Shown: positions 1-10,155, counted from the stretch's first letter. The stretch: DNA of 64,000 bases from Shouchella clausii (GCF_001598215.1 NZ_BCXJ01000006.1:248001-312000); one strand, 5' to 3'. Notes: a model not told the origin generated them from the sequence alone. A program made the numbers and translations.

Positions 1-548
1 ACAATCGCTTTAATCCGCTCAACGGCCCATTCGACTTTATCATTTTCGACGACGTAATCATACATCGTCATTAAGTCAATTTCTTCTTTTGCTACTGTCA
101 TCCGTTCGTTAATAATGTCTTCTGTTTCCGTGCCTCGACCAACAATACGATCACGCAATTCTTTTAAGCTGGGAGGCGCTAAAAAAATAAATACACCTTC
201 TGGAAATACGGTCCGCACTTTTTGCGCTCCTTGCACTTCAATTTCCAAAATAATGTCTTTGCCAGCATTGATCGTCTCTTGGACATAGTCAATTGGCGTG
301 CCATAATAATTGCCGACGTACTCGGCCCATTCTAGCAATTTTCCATCCTCGATCATTTGCTCAAATTGTTCTCGTGTTTTAAAAAAATAGTTGACACCAT
401 GCTTTTCGCCTTCGCGCGGTTTCCGCGTCGTCGCCGAAACAGAATACTCAATCGCTGTATTCTGCTTCCGCAATGCCCCACAAACCGTGCCCTTGCCGAC
501 GCCTGCAGGCCCAGATAATACGATAAGCAGCCCTTTTTCTCTTTTCAT
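1..548 (-). CDS. gmk: Guanylate kinase, 3' end cut by window edge
   Basis: Phosphorylates GMP to GDP with ATP, a purine nucleotide step in the cytoplasm. Reading from an ATG at 548, the product begins [20 protein letters not shown], with the P-loop GPAGVGKG near residues 13-20, and continues through the GMP-binding stretch with [11 protein letters not shown]. About 182 codons are visible, so only the last part of a roughly 200-residue family is missing off the left edge. It lies 26 bp downstream of remA and is probably cotranscribed with it, as in B. subtilis. The reading is clear; only the C-terminus is unseen. Confidence 0.95.
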   Translation of the reverse strand, partial: MKREKGLLIVLSGPAGVGKGTVCGALRKQNTAIEYSVSATTRKPREGEKHGVNYFFKTREQFEQMIEDGKLLEWAEYVGNYYGTPIDYVQETINAGKDIILEIEVQGAQKVRTVFPEGVFIFLAPPSLKELRDRIVGRGTETEDIINERMTVAKEEIDLMTMYDYVVENDKVEWAVERIKAI

Positions 549-574
549 CAAACTGACTCTACCTCCATTTTCGC

Positions 575-838
575 TTAGGCGTCTTCCACTCCATCCTCTT
601 TCGTATGTAGCCGTTGGGCGACCGTTTCCGGCTGAACGGCGCTCAAGATGACATGGTCGCTGTCTGTAACAATAACAGCTCTCGTTCGCCGACCGTAGGT
701 TGCATCAATCAACATATTGCGGTCACGCGCCTCTTGCATAATCCGTTTAATTGGCGCGGATTCCGGGCTGACAATTGAAATGATCCGGTTTGCGGAAACA
801 ATATTGCCAAACCCGATGTTAATAAGCTTTATCGTCAT
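575..838 (-). CDS. remA: Extracellular matrix regulator RemA (YlzA/DUF370)
   Basis: An 87-residue protein starting [20 protein letters not shown], which is the highly conserved RemA/YlzA N-terminus. In B. subtilis RemA is a DNA-binding activator of biofilm matrix and osmoprotection genes that forms ring-like oligomers. The basic segment [12 protein letters not shown] near residues 47-58 is the conserved part of the family. It is followed by gmk after 26 bp and preceded by an extended -10 promoter at about 882-890. In B. subtilis yloC lies immediately upstream; here yloC is absent and the next gene upstream is the P-type ATPase. Confidence 0.95.
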   Translation of the reverse strand: MTIKLINIGFGNIVSANRIISIVSPESAPIKRIMQEARDRNMLIDATYGRRTRAVIVTDSDHVILSAVQPETVAQRLHTKEDGVEDA

Positions 839-881
839 GAAATAATCCCCCGTTTTCGGTCAGCCATGCATTCTATCATCC

Positions 882-890
882 ATTATACCA
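882..890 (-). promoter_or_regulatory. Extended -10 promoter for remA-gmk
   Basis: On the minus strand a perfect TATAAT (887-882) is preceded by TGG, giving the extended form TGGTATAAT. No good -35 hexamer lies 17 bp upstream, which fits an extended -10 promoter. It is about 44 bp before the remA start codon. Confidence 0.55.
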
Positions 891-988
891 AATCTTCTAG
901 GAGTTATACGAATGATTATGAAGTCCCAAGTAGATACGTATTCAATCTTGTATTTTACCTCATTTTTTACAAGACATCAACAAAATGA

Positions 989-1012
989 CCCCTTGCTTTA
1001 AGGGGCAAGGGG
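989..1012 (-). terminator. Hairpin over the stop codon of the P-type ATPase gene
   Basis: CCCCTTGC at 989-996 and GCAAGGGG at 1005-1012 form an 8-bp GC-rich stem with an 8-nt loop that includes the gene's stop codon. On the minus strand it is followed by TCATTTTG, a poor U-tract, so it may be a weak terminator or an mRNA 3' stabiliser. Confidence 0.45.
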
Positions 1013-3733
1013 GATATTTTCTCTCGCGTTTTTATTCGGTTCCTTTTTTAATAGCTGGAAACCGCCAAGGACGACCGTCGGGATTGCCGCCATGCCAATA
1101 ACAAGCAGCCATTCTCTAAACCCTAACGCAACTGTATGGAACACAGGCTGCAACTGCGGCACATAAATAACGGCCACCATCAACAAGATCGAAATTAGAA
1201 CAGCGCCAACTAAGTATTTGTTTTCAAACAAATTACGGTGGTAAATCGAATACTCGCTTCTGCAGTCAAAAACATGGATTAACTGGGCCATAACAAGCGT
1301 TAAAAAGGCAACGGTTTGCGCAAGGGTGAGCTGTGCTGGGTCATTTTCATATGTGAGTGAGAAGGCAGCAATCGTTACTGCGCCGATCATAAAACCACGG
1401 CTAATGATCTTCCAGCCAAGCCCCCGGGCAAAGACACCTTCATCTTGTTTGCGCGGCTTCCGCTTCATCACATCCCCTTCCGCTTGGTCCATTCCGAGAG
1501 CAACAGCAGGTAGCCCGTCTGTCACTAGGTTGATCCACAAAATTTGAATAGCGACAAGCGGCAGCGGCATACCGAGCAGAATGGCAAACAACATCACCAA
1601 GATTTCACCGACATTCGAGGCCAGCATGTAGCGGATAAACTTGCGAATGTTTTCGTAAATGTTGCGCCCTTCTTTTATCGCTTCCTTAATTGTAAGGAAG
1701 TTGTCATCAGCAAGGACAAGCGATGAGGCTTCCTTAGCGACGTCCGTGCCTGTCACTCCCATAGCGATGCCAATGTCCGCCTGCTTAATTGCTGGCGCAT
1801 CGTTAACGCCATCTCCAGTCATCGCGACAATATCGCCATTCTTTTGCAGCGCTTTGACAATTTTTAATTTATGCTCCGGGGAAACGCGGGCATAGACATA
1901 CACATCTTCGACGACTTCTTCCAGCTCTTCAACCGATAAACGGGAAAGTGTTTTTCCGTCCATGACTTTGCCGCCCTTTGGCAAAATCTGCAACTCTTTC
2001 GCAATCGCGGCAGCTGTCACTTGATGGTCGCCTGTAATCATAATCGTTTTAATTCCAGCTTCTCGGCACTCTTGGATCGCATCTTTTGCTTCTGCCCGAG
2101 GAGGGTCAATCATCCCTTGGATGCCGACTAATATTAAATTCTTTTCGGCATCATCCCCATTTTTGACATTCTCCTTCCCCATTAAAGGACGGTAAGCAAT
2201 CGCCAATGTCCTAAGCGCTTTTGATGCCATTTGCTCGACAACGCCCTCAATTTCGGTCTGTTTTGTTGCTGTCAGCGTTTCTGTGCGCCCATCCGTGGCA
2301 ACAGCGTTGCAGCGGGCAAGAACGACATCAGGCGCTCCTTTTGTAACAACATAGGCTTTGCCGCTTTCGTCTTTAACGATGACACTCATCATTTTCCTCG
2401 TTGAATCGAATGGAAATTCTTCGACGCGCCTGTAGGTTGCCGCAAGCCCTTCTTTCGTAAAGCCCGCTTTTAAAGCGGCAATGATAATAGCCCCTTCAGT
2501 CGGGTCACCGTCAAGGGAAAGGCCGGTTTGGCCTTTTTTCTTGCTCCCTTGTTTTTCAACAAACTGAGCGTTGCTGCACAACACGCCATAACTAAGCAAA
2601 CGGCAAAAAGTCGGTCTTTTTGCAATCGTTACGACTTCTGCGTTTTTCGTAAAATCGCCCTCTGCTTCATAACCTGAGCCGCTAACATGAAGCCATTCAT
2701 TGTTCGCCCATAGCTGTTTGACCGTCATTTTGTTTTGGGTGAGTGTACCCGTTTTATCAGAGCAAATGACGGTTGCACAGCCGAGCGTCTCTACTGCTGG
2801 AAGTTTGCGGACGATTCCTTTGCGCTTAATCATTCGTTGCACGCCAAGAGCGAGTGCAACAGTGACAATCGCTGGCAAACCTTCTGGGATGGCTGCAACG
2901 GCTAGAGATACACCTGAAATAAACATCGTATGCAAATCATGGCCTTGAAGCAAGCCAATCAAGACGATAAGCGCCGTTAAGAATAAGGCGACAGCAATCA
3001 GCGTTTTGCCAAGTTGCTCCAACCGCCGTTGCAAAGGGGTCATGACAGGTTGTGCTTCTTGCAATAAATGGGCGATTTTGCCCATTTCCGTTTTCATTCC
3101 TGTACCAACGACAATGCCAATCCCGCTTCCTTGCGTAACCATGGTTCCCATAAATGCCATGTTTTCTTGATCGCCGACAGGCACATCGAGTTTGGCGATT
3201 TCTTGTCCATGTTTATGGACAGGAACGGACTCACCTGTGAGCGAGGCTTCATCAATGCGCAAGCCAGCTACGTGAATCAAGCGAATATCAGCGCCAACCC
3301 GGTCGCCAGCCCCTATTTTGATTACATCACCAGGGACGATTTCAGCTGAAGGAACTTGCCCCCATTCGCCATTGCGAAGGACATCTACCTTAGGAGCTGA
3401 CAGCTCTTTTAAGGCATCAAGTGATTTTTCGGCTTTGCGCTCTTGGACAAACCCAAGAACCCCATTTAGCAGCACAATGCACATAATCGTAATTGCATCG
3501 AGAACTTCGCCAATCAGACCGGATATGAGCGTCGCAGCCAACAAAACAAGCACCATAAAGTCTTTAAATTGTGCCAGAAACGTGGCCAACGCTGATGGCC
3601 GTGGCGCTTCTTTTAATTTGTTTGGGCCATATGTGCTGAGGCGCTTTTTGACATTTTTGTCCGTCAACCCTTTCGCTATATCTGTATTTGTTTTGTACTC
3701 AACTTCCTCTGGCTTCATGCTGTACCATTTCAT
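998..3733 (-). CDS. yloB: Calcium-transporting P-type ATPase (YloB-like)
   Basis: A P2A-type ATPase of 911 residues that should use ATP to move Ca2+ across the cytoplasmic membrane. Visible landmarks in order: cation-ATPase N-domain; first membrane pair near residues 55-100; actuator TGES motif (SLTGESVP); membrane segment with the PEGLP motif; phosphorylation loop DKTGTLTQ near residue 330; KGAPD nucleotide-binding motif; TGDGVNDAP hinge; and a C-terminal membrane bundle. I chose the ATG at 3733 because GGGGTGAGG lies just upstream; an ATG five codons earlier has no comparable site. It is divergent from rqcH. B. subtilis YloB is a spore-associated Ca2+ ATPase, and the same role is inferred here. 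Confidence 0.93.
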   Translation of the reverse strand: MKWYSMKPEEVEYKTNTDIAKGLTDKNVKKRLSTYGPNKLKEAPRPSALATFLAQFKDFMVLVLLAATLISGLIGEVLDAITIMCIVLLNGVLGFVQERKAEKSLDALKELSAPKVDVLRNGEWGQVPSAEIVPGDVIKIGAGDRVGADIRLIHVAGLRIDEASLTGESVPVHKHGQEIAKLDVPVGDQENMAFMGTMVTQGSGIGIVVGTGMKTEMGKIAHLLQEAQPVMTPLQRRLEQLGKTLIAVALFLTALIVLIGLLQGHDLHTMFISGVSLAVAAIPEGLPAIVTVALALGVQRMIKRKGIVRKLPAVETLGCATVICSDKTGTLTQNKMTVKQLWANNEWLHVSGSGYEAEGDFTKNAEVVTIAKRPTFCRLLSYGVLCSNAQFVEKQGSKKKGQTGLSLDGDPTEGAIIIAALKAGFTKEGLAATYRRVEEFPFDSTRKMMSVIVKDESGKAYVVTKGAPDVVLARCNAVATDGRTETLTATKQTEIEGVVEQMASKALRTLAIAYRPLMGKENVKNGDDAEKNLILVGIQGMIDPPRAEAKDAIQECREAGIKTIMITGDHQVTAAAIAKELQILPKGGKVMDGKTLSRLSVEELEEVVEDVYVYARVSPEHKLKIVKALQKNGDIVAMTGDGVNDAPAIKQADIGIAMGVTGTDVAKEASSLVLADDNFLTIKEAIKEGRNIYENIRKFIRYMLASNVGEILVMLFAILLGMPLPLVAIQILWINLVTDGLPAVALGMDQAEGDVMKRKPRKQDEGVFARGLGWKIISRGFMIGAVTIAAFSLTYENDPAQLTLAQTVAFLTLVMAQLIHVFDCRSEYSIYHRNLFENKYLVGAVLISILLMVAVIYVPQLQPVFHTVALGFREWLLVIGMAAIPTVVLGGFQLLKKEPNKNARENIPLAP

Positions 3734-3809
3734 TGCCTCACCCCACATTCACTTGTACTCACAAGATGCCCCCCTAACTTGTACATGCTTCGGTATACAA
3801 GCCATCTTA

Positions 3810-3838
3810 TTCAGTGTCAGGCAAAAAAATGCTATACT
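3810..3838 (+). promoter_or_regulatory. Sigma-A promoter for rqcH
   Basis: TTCAGT (3810-3815) and TATACT (3833-3838) are separated by 17 bp and lie about 50 bp before the rqcH start, in the divergent interval with the ATPase gene. Confidence 0.55.
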
Positions 3839-3889
3839 CATTATGAAACATCGTCGCAATGGAAGAAGAGGAATGAAGAGGTGAGACAC

Positions 3890-5596
3890 ATGTCTTTTGA
3901 CGGCATGATGACAAGAGCGATCACACATGAATTGCAGCAATTAGTTGGCGGCAGGATCAATAAAATCCACCAGCCATTTAAAACAGAACTTGTATTTACG
4001 ATTCGAGCAAAAGGGAAGACCCATGCCCTTCTCGCCTCTGCCAACGCTGTGTTTGCGCGCCTGCACTTAACAACGGAAAAATACGACAACCCCGCCGAGC
4101 CGCCAATGTTTTGTATGTTGTTGCGGAAACATTTGGAAGGCGGCATCATTACGTCCATCACCCAACATGGCTACGACCGGCTCATTGTCTTGAAAGTGGC
4201 CAATAAAGATGAGCTTGGCGATACAACAGAAAAAACGTTGATCGTTGAAATCATGGGGCGACATAGCAACATTATTTTAGTTGACGAAAAAACAAACACG
4301 ATCATCGACAGCATTAAGCATGTTCGCTTTGACCAAAGCAGTTACCGTCTCGTTGGCCCTGGACAGCCATATAAATGGCCACCAGAGCAAAATAAGCTGG
4401 ACCCTCTTGCCGCAACGGAAGAAGACGTTCTTTTATCGCTTGATTTTCATGGAGGGAAATTGGACAAGCAACTTGTCCAATCATTTGCTGGTCTTTCCCC
4501 CTTGATCGCAGCCGAAATTGTCGCCCGGGCAAAATTGGCGAACCGAGAAACGTTGCCCCCTGCATTTATCAGCACGTTGGCACCGTTGAAAAACCACGAG
4601 TATACGCTAGAAATGGTGCAAGGTGAAAAAGACTATTTTTCAGTCATCCATCTTACTCACAAAGACGGAGAACGCCACGTGTTTTCCTCACCGAGTGCTC
4701 TTTTAGACCGTTTTTACTACGGCAAAGCAGAACGGGACCGGGTGAAACAACAAGCGTTCGATTTGGAGCGCTTGCTCAAAAACGAATACCAAAAAAACAA
4801 ACGGAAGCTAAAAAAGTTAGAACAGACCCTTCAACAAGCAGATGAAGCAGACAGCTACCAAAAACGAGGCGAGTTGCTTACTGCCAACATCCATGCCGTT
4901 GACCGCGGCGCTTCATCGGTAGACGTCATTGACTATTATGACGAAAATGGCAAAACCATCACCATTGCCCTCGACCCGCAGAAAAGCCCAGCGGAAAATG
5001 CGCAGTCCTATTTCAAACGCTACCAGAAAGCGAAGACAGCGCGTGTTGAAGTCGTGAATCAACAGGAGAAAACAGAACAAGAACTTGCCTATCTTGATTC
5101 GCTGCTAGCACAAATGGCTTCTGCATCTCCCCGTGACATCGAAGAGATCCGCGAAGAGCTGATCGAGGGTGGCTACATTAAAAAACGGCAACAAGGCAGA
5201 AAAAAGAAAAAACAACTGGATAAACCGCAGTTGGAAGCATACCGTTCTTCTACCGGCATTGAGTTTTTAGTAGGGAAAAACAACCGCCAAAACGACTATT
5301 TGACAAACCGTTTCGCACGACAAGATGACATTTGGCTACACACGAAAGACATTCCTGGCTCCCACGTCGTCATCCGCTCGTCCTCGCCAGATGAGGAAAC
5401 GTTAACAGAAGCAGCACTTGTCGCCGCCTTTTTCTCGAAAGCGCGTGACTCCGCTTCCGTTCCTGTCGATTATACGAAAATCCGCTATGTTAAAAAACCA
5501 AGCGGCGCCAAGCCTGGCTATGTCACATACGACAAGCAGACGACGCTTTACGTAACGCCAAAAGAAGACATTGTCCGTTCGCTCCGTATCGATTAG
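3890..5596 (+). CDS. rqcH: Ribosome quality control protein RqcH (YloA, NEMF/Rqc2 family)
   Basis: A 568-residue homologue of RqcH, which binds stalled 50S subunits and recruits tRNA-Ala to add C-terminal alanine tails that mark nascent chains for degradation. It begins MSFDGMMTRAITHELQQLVG, the NFACT-N domain. The Asp-Arg pair needed for tailing appears in GYDRL near residues 96-97. A helix-hairpin-helix part is followed by a long coiled coil near residues 280-345 (KNKRKLKKLEQTLQQ), and the C-terminal NFACT-R domain contains DDIWLHTKDIPGSH. The ATG at 3890 follows GAGGTGAGACAC; the open frame extends further upstream without homology. Older annotations call this family fibronectin-binding protein. 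It is one of the few plus-strand genes. Confidence 0.94.
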   Translation: MSFDGMMTRAITHELQQLVGGRINKIHQPFKTELVFTIRAKGKTHALLASANAVFARLHLTTEKYDNPAEPPMFCMLLRKHLEGGIITSITQHGYDRLIVLKVANKDELGDTTEKTLIVEIMGRHSNIILVDEKTNTIIDSIKHVRFDQSSYRLVGPGQPYKWPPEQNKLDPLAATEEDVLLSLDFHGGKLDKQLVQSFAGLSPLIAAEIVARAKLANRETLPPAFISTLAPLKNHEYTLEMVQGEKDYFSVIHLTHKDGERHVFSSPSALLDRFYYGKAERDRVKQQAFDLERLLKNEYQKNKRKLKKLEQTLQQADEADSYQKRGELLTANIHAVDRGASSVDVIDYYDENGKTITIALDPQKSPAENAQSYFKRYQKAKTARVEVVNQQEKTEQELAYLDSLLAQMASASPRDIEEIREELIEGGYIKKRQQGRKKKKQLDKPQLEAYRSSTGIEFLVGKNNRQNDYLTNRFARQDDIWLHTKDIPGSHVVIRSSSPDEETLTEAALVAAFFSKARDSASVPVDYTKIRYVKKPSGAKPGYVTYDKQTTLYVTPKEDIVRSLRID

Positions 5597-5620
5597 AAAA
5601 CGTACGATGAATCGCACAAC

Positions 5621-5663
5621 ACACTCCTGTATTGTCGCAAACGAGAGCGGCAGTCAGGAGTGT
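5621..5663. terminator. Inverted repeat between convergent rqcH and yfhO-like genes
   Basis: ACACTCCTG (5621-5629) and CAGGAGTGT (5655-5663) form a 9-bp perfect inverted repeat with a 25-nt loop in the 79-bp convergent gap. There is no U-tract on either strand, so termination here is only suggested by position. Confidence 0.35.
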
Positions 5664-5675
5664 AGTTAGCCGATT

Positions 5676-8267
5676 TTATGAGGCACTTCGCCGGCGCACG
5701 TATATCCACATTGCTGTCGCCAGCAACCCGCATGTACTTAGGAGAAGCGATGTGCGAAAATAAGGCGGCAAATAAGAAAAGACAACCTCGTTTTTCCCTT
5801 CTGCAATCGCCGTGCCAAGAAAGGCATAATTGGCCTTTTCGATTTGCTGCTTCTCCCCATTGACACTCACTTCCCATCCTTTCTCATAAGGGATTGGGAC
5901 AGCTAAATGGGTGTCGCCGTATTTATTGTCGTAGGAAACACGTAGTGTTCTCCCCTCAAAGGAAACGTGAATGGGTTTGTTTTCCTCACGGGCATAAACG
6001 TGTTGAAGCAGTTGATACGTCTCGCTATGAAGCGATAAGTCCTTTAGTGTGTACGTCCCTTTTGGCATTCGCAAGGACACGATTTCACGGGAAGGAACGC
6101 GAATGGTTAAATCGTTGACATCTGTTTTGTAAATCGAACTCCGTGATTTTCGCCACGCTTTGTAATCGTTGACTTGCAATGTAAAACGTGGTGCCGTTTT
6201 CGATTGATTTTGCAAAAAAAACGAGACATAATCATCGACTTCTTCGGCAGCACGCTTCGTAAACACAATGTCAATGCCGCCAACCTTATCTGTAACAGAA
6301 AGTGTGCCGTTTTTGTACGTGCCTCCTACTGCTTCGATTCGCGCCCTTTCCATTAAATCCGTCTCCGGAACCGCTTTTGCTGTCGCTTTTCCAGATGCGA
6401 GCACTATGCCTTCTAACATCGCGTGTTCACGCGCAAGTGGACTGAACCCTTCTAAGTCTTCCTCCAAGAAGACCGTTGACGTTGCCCGGGCAAATGGAAG
6501 CAGCCATTGATTTTCATATAACGCATAACGGTCATTTTCAGAGTAAAGGGTAAAGCCGTACGGAATAGCAGCCTCTTCCTTTTTGTCAACTAGCTTAAAT
6601 TGTACGTGCATGAGGCTATGGAGGTTGGCACGGTCACCAAAGCCATAATATCGGCTGACACTTTCTCTACCCATGTCAATTTGCAAATGATCGTAGTAAA
6701 AGTGGAGAATGTTTCCGTTAAGCACACTGGAATAGGCGCTATTGCCATAAAAACCTTGAATGAGCGGAGTGTTGTTGCGGAAATCGACCATCCATTCGAT
6801 TCGGGCTAATGGATGCTTTTTCCTACGCAACGCTTGTTCGATCAGTGCTGCTTGCTGAGGCGAATCATATGACTCGCTGCTCATAAAGCGTTCAGATGCT
6901 TGTTTTGTACTGGTAGTAGAAAAAAATGTTTTGGCTCCAGCGTTAATCAAAAGCAATTGGCAAACGATGAACAATGCGCAAAGCAAAGCCAACCTTTGGC
7001 GAGACTGGCGCAAACACAAAACGGCCACACCACTCACGACAGCCCAAATGGCGAACCCCAGTGCATAATGGCTAGAGAGAAAAGGCAATGACAACGTATC
7101 ATCAAGTAAAAAGGCGAGTGCATAAATCATCAACATGGCGATGAGGCCACGAGTAAGATCGGGCTTTGCTAGCGCCTGCAAGTGCATCATACCACGGGCA
7201 ATCACACCCCCTACGGCAAACGTCCCTATATACTCAAAGCGAAATTGCGGCGCCGAAAGCCCATTAAAGATACTCGCCATAAACGGGCTGTAATGGAACA
7301 GGCAAAACAACAAGGCAACGACGATAAACAAGCGTGACGTTTTGTCGACATAAAGCTGTTTTATACAAGCAAACAAAACAAATAAAGGGGGCAACAGCCA
7401 AAATTTGCTTCCATATAAAAGATTGTCATGGACAGAAAACAGTGGGACTCTGTCTGTAAATGGCGGACGGTAGTTGCTAAGAAACCCGCTTACTGCCGGA
7501 ATAAACGCAATCGCGCTTATGGAAAAACTGAGCACCGCAATGGGCACATAATAACGTAGTTGAGCGTTTATAGACAGGCGGTCTTCGGGAAAGCGAATCA
7601 GCCATCGTAGCAAAGCGTATACACTTAAAAAGAGAAAATTTACATACGAAAAATAAAAGTTATTGACAAGTGACAGGCTCATGGCAGCAATTAGCCAAAA
7701 CGGGTTTTCTTCCCTGATGAGCTTTTCGACACCTACCACAAGCAAAGGCAACCACAAAAAGGCGTCAGCAAAGAATTCCCAATAAATCCCATGGGTAAAG
7801 TACATGACACTCACCCCATAAAAAACGGACCCTAAAAACGCGTAGGGAAGAGAGATTTTCATGTAGTGAAATACGCTCGTCGCAAGAAAGAGGACGAGCG
7901 CCAATCTAGCTGTATTGACAAACACAGCTGCCTTTCCCCAGAACAACAGGTCAACGTTGGCAATGAGCCCACTCATTTCTCCGGCATAAACAAGGAGGCA
8001 AGAGAAGGAATAAATCATACTCGTTGAAAAATAATAGGCAAGTTGCGAAAACGTGCCTGCACCTAAACCAAACTGGATCGAATAACTCCACTGACCATTT
8101 TTTAACTGTTGGTATAAAAAATGCTTAAAAGGCAGGATTTGTCCAAGCCCGTCATTTGGCCCTGCCATGAATCGACCAGCCGCTGTCTCATAAAAGAACA
8201 GGGCGTGTGCGAACACAGCGACAACGATGCTTGCTCCTCCTACAAACAGCCATTGTTTCTTACTCAT
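5676..8267 (-). CDS. YfhO-like large polytopic membrane protein
   Basis: An 863-residue membrane protein starting MSKKQWLFVGGASIVVAVFA. About twelve to thirteen hydrophobic segments span roughly residues 7-440. A hydrophilic beta-rich extracytoplasmic region covers about residues 450-830, and a final membrane helix ends in YVRRRSAS. This layout and motifs such as FGLGAGTF and the early acidic GPNDGL are typical of the YfhO family (GT-C-like fold). B. subtilis YfhO is needed for lipoteichoic acid glycosylation. The substrate here is not shown by the sequence, so a role in sugar transfer to cell-surface polymers is inference. It stands alone, convergent with rqcH, and no homologue lies at this place in B. 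subtilis. Confidence 0.75.
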   Translation of the reverse strand: MSKKQWLFVGGASIVVAVFAHALFFYETAAGRFMAGPNDGLGQILPFKHFLYQQLKNGQWSYSIQFGLGAGTFSQLAYYFSTSMIYSFSCLLVYAGEMSGLIANVDLLFWGKAAVFVNTARLALVLFLATSVFHYMKISLPYAFLGSVFYGVSVMYFTHGIYWEFFADAFLWLPLLVVGVEKLIREENPFWLIAAMSLSLVNNFYFSYVNFLFLSVYALLRWLIRFPEDRLSINAQLRYYVPIAVLSFSISAIAFIPAVSGFLSNYRPPFTDRVPLFSVHDNLLYGSKFWLLPPLFVLFACIKQLYVDKTSRLFIVVALLFCLFHYSPFMASIFNGLSAPQFRFEYIGTFAVGGVIARGMMHLQALAKPDLTRGLIAMLMIYALAFLLDDTLSLPFLSSHYALGFAIWAVVSGVAVLCLRQSRQRLALLCALFIVCQLLLINAGAKTFFSTTSTKQASERFMSSESYDSPQQAALIEQALRRKKHPLARIEWMVDFRNNTPLIQGFYGNSAYSSVLNGNILHFYYDHLQIDMGRESVSRYYGFGDRANLHSLMHVQFKLVDKKEEAAIPYGFTLYSENDRYALYENQWLLPFARATSTVFLEEDLEGFSPLAREHAMLEGIVLASGKATAKAVPETDLMERARIEAVGGTYKNGTLSVTDKVGGIDIVFTKRAAEEVDDYVSFFLQNQSKTAPRFTLQVNDYKAWRKSRSSIYKTDVNDLTIRVPSREIVSLRMPKGTYTLKDLSLHSETYQLLQHVYAREENKPIHVSFEGRTLRVSYDNKYGDTHLAVPIPYEKGWEVSVNGEKQQIEKANYAFLGTAIAEGKNEVVFSYLPPYFRTSLLLSTCGLLATAMWIYVRRRSAS

Positions 8268-8357
8268 GTTAACCCCAACTTATTCGCATTGCGTCATAGT
8301 ATGTTTAGCATGCCCTCCGTGAAACCTGCCATTCGCATTCGTGTTGCTTGCAAACGA

Positions 8358-8393
8358 AAAAAGCCAGCCTTCCTTTAATAGAAAAGCTGGCTC
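8358..8393 (-). terminator. Rho-independent terminator after the coiled-coil gene
   Basis: On the minus strand GCCAGCTTTTC pairs with GGAAGGCTGGC (with G-U pairs), then TTTTTT. It lies about 95 bp past the stop of the 87-residue gene. It is preceded by AGTCTGA, the element discussed in the findings. Confidence 0.8.
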
Positions 8394-8485
8394 AGACTAG
8401 TATGAGTGCGGGTATCGGCTTTCCGCCGACAACCCAACCGTTAAGACAACGACAGTGAAAAAAACATGTGCTAGAACTTGGATTG

Positions 8486-8749
8486 CTATTTGCCGAATTG
8501 TTTTTTGTATTCTTCTAAACTTAGCCCGTAAGCATCGGCTCTATACAAATCGCCGTTTGCCTCTAATATCGCGGTTGCATCTTCGACAAAATGGCGGTCA
8601 GTCATTGAACTAATGCTCCGGATGACGCCAAATAAAGCATCAATTTTAGCATTGGCTTTTGCATTTTCATCGACTAAATGAGCAATTGTTTTTTCGCAGC
8701 TGGCTAGCCGCGCTTCAAGCTCTGCCGTCTTCTCGTTCGCTTCTTCCAT
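8486..8749 (-). CDS. Small coiled-coil protein of unknown function
   Basis: I do not recognise this gene. It encodes 87 residues from an ATG at 8749 preceded by GAGGTGG with 8-nt spacing. The N-terminal half (TAELEARLASCEKTIAHLV) has heptad character and is charged, so a short coiled coil is likely. The C-terminal half contains FVEDATAILEANGDLYRADAYGL. There is no signal peptide or membrane segment. It lies between the methyltransferase and a terminator, and the good ribosome-binding site and terminator argue that it is real. Function cannot be deduced. Confidence 0.65.
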   Translation of the reverse strand: MEEANEKTAELEARLASCEKTIAHLVDENAKANAKIDALFGVIRSISSMTDRHFVEDATAILEANGDLYRADAYGLSLEEYKKQFGK

Positions 8750-8823
8750 ACAAGCCACCTCTTTCCTTGTCCTCCCATTAAGCATACAAAATCATTGTAC
8801 TTCTGGAAAGATGTCTTTGTTGG

Positions 8824-9495
8824 TTAGGTAGAGGCAGGGTGTTTTTCCGCTTTGCTGATTAGGGCTAGGCCTTCGAGCACAGGCTCGTGCCTTATGTCGG
8901 CAAAGCCCCATTTCTTCAGAATGTCGCTTAACTCCGCTGTACTTTTTCGGTGTCGGCGTTCAGAGACAGTCGCCCATTTAAGCAAATACTCCGTTTCCTC
9001 TTTAAGCAATTGCTGTCTTTGTGCATAGGCTTTCGCCGTCTCCACCGCCATCGAAGGAGCAGGGTTTAACAAGAACGCGATGCCACCTGGTTTTAAAACC
9101 CGTGCCATTTCTTTTACACCTTGCTGCAAATCTGGCAATAAAAACAACACACATGTAGAAAAGACGATGTCAAAGGCGCCGCTTGCGAGAGGCAACGATG
9201 TGGCATCCCCTTGAATGGCCTTTGCTTTAGCGGCAATACCCTTCTCCTGAAAAAGAGCATTGGCACGAATGACCATGCCCGCTGATAAATCGACACCTAT
9301 TAATTCAGACGCTTCCGTTGAGCCTCGGAGCAGCAACCTTCCTGTCCCGCAGCCAATGTCAGCAACGGCTTTTCCTTGCCAACTCCCTGACTGTTGCTTT
9401 AAGTGACTATGAAGCTGTGATAGCCAATTCGTGTTGGCCATTTGATCAAAAAAATCAACAAGTTGATCGAATTCAGCGCCCTCCATCCGTCTCAT
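8824..9495 (-). CDS. Class I SAM-dependent methyltransferase
   Basis: A 223-residue Rossmann-fold methyltransferase of the UbiE/Methyltransf_11 type. Motif I is VADIGCGTGRLL near residues 42-53. The acidic residue binding the SAM ribose is in LIGVDLSAGM. Motif II is FDIVFSTCVLFLLPD, and the post-motif is VLKPGGIAFLLNP. It starts 25 bp after pyrE with GGAG upstream of the ATG at 9495; a GTG at 9501 is possible but too close to that site. It could be cotranscribed with the pyr operon, but nothing in the protein suggests a pyrimidine role. The substrate is unknown. Confidence 0.8.
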   Translation of the reverse strand: MRRMEGAEFDQLVDFFDQMANTNWLSQLHSHLKQQSGSWQGKAVADIGCGTGRLLLRGSTEASELIGVDLSAGMVIRANALFQEKGIAAKAKAIQGDATSLPLASGAFDIVFSTCVLFLLPDLQQGVKEMARVLKPGGIAFLLNPAPSMAVETAKAYAQRQQLLKEETEYLLKWATVSERRHRKSTAELSDILKKWGFADIRHEPVLEGLALISKAEKHPAST

Positions 9496-9519
9496 CAACA
9501 CAGCTCCTTCACGAAAAGT

Positions 9520-10155
9520 TTACAGATTCATCCACGCTTCATCTTGAGGATTTTTCCGCCAAGCTTCCAATTTGGCTTGCTCTTCGCTCGTAATTGCGCC
9601 CCGTTTCTGCGCTTCTTCGACAAGGGTAGCATAAGTCGTTAGCACGCGAAAAGGAAGCTTAGCACTGTTAAAGTTTTCATCGCTTTGTGAGAGTTGATAC
9701 GAAAATATCGCAGCAACGAGCAGCACCTCTGCCCCAGCCGAGCGCAATGCCTCAGCTGCTGCAATGGAACTGCCACCAGTCGAGATTAAGTCTTCGATTA
9801 CAACTACTTTGCTGCCAGGCGGCAAATGTCCTTCAATCGCATTTTGTTTTCCATGGCCTTTGGCGCTCGAACGAACGTAAATCATTGGCAATTGGAGTTT
9901 TTCAGCCACAAAAGCAGCGTGCGGGATGCCAGCCGTTGCCGTGCCAGCAATGATGTCAGCGTCAGGGGCAACATTTCTAATGATAGCAACTAGCCCCTCA
10001 GCAATTTCGTTGCGTATATGCGGATAAGAAAGTGTTAAACGGTTATCGCAATAAATCGGCGACTTTAATCCCGAGCTCCACGTATACGGTTTTGCAGGTG
10101 AAAGTGTCACCGCTTTTATATCAAGTAAATGGTTAGCAATGGTTCTGCTAGTCAC
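9520..10155 (-). CDS. pyrE: Orotate phosphoribosyltransferase
   Basis: Converts orotate and PRPP to OMP, the fifth step of de novo UMP synthesis. The 211-residue product contains YTWSSGLKSPIYCDNR near the N-terminus and the PRPP motif VVVIEDLISTGGSS near residues 115-128. The start is a GTG that overlaps the stop codon of pyrF (GTGA), and the first residues align with B. subtilis PyrE; a longer open frame upstream lies inside pyrF and is spurious. It is the last gene of the pyr operon. Confidence 0.95.
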   Translation of the reverse strand: MTSRTIANHLLDIKAVTLSPAKPYTWSSGLKSPIYCDNRLTLSYPHIRNEIAEGLVAIIRNVAPDADIIAGTATAGIPHAAFVAEKLQLPMIYVRSSAKGHGKQNAIEGHLPPGSKVVVIEDLISTGGSSIAAAEALRSAGAEVLLVAAIFSYQLSQSDENFNSAKLPFRVLTTYATLVEEAQKRGAITSEEQAKLEAWRKNPQDEAWMNL

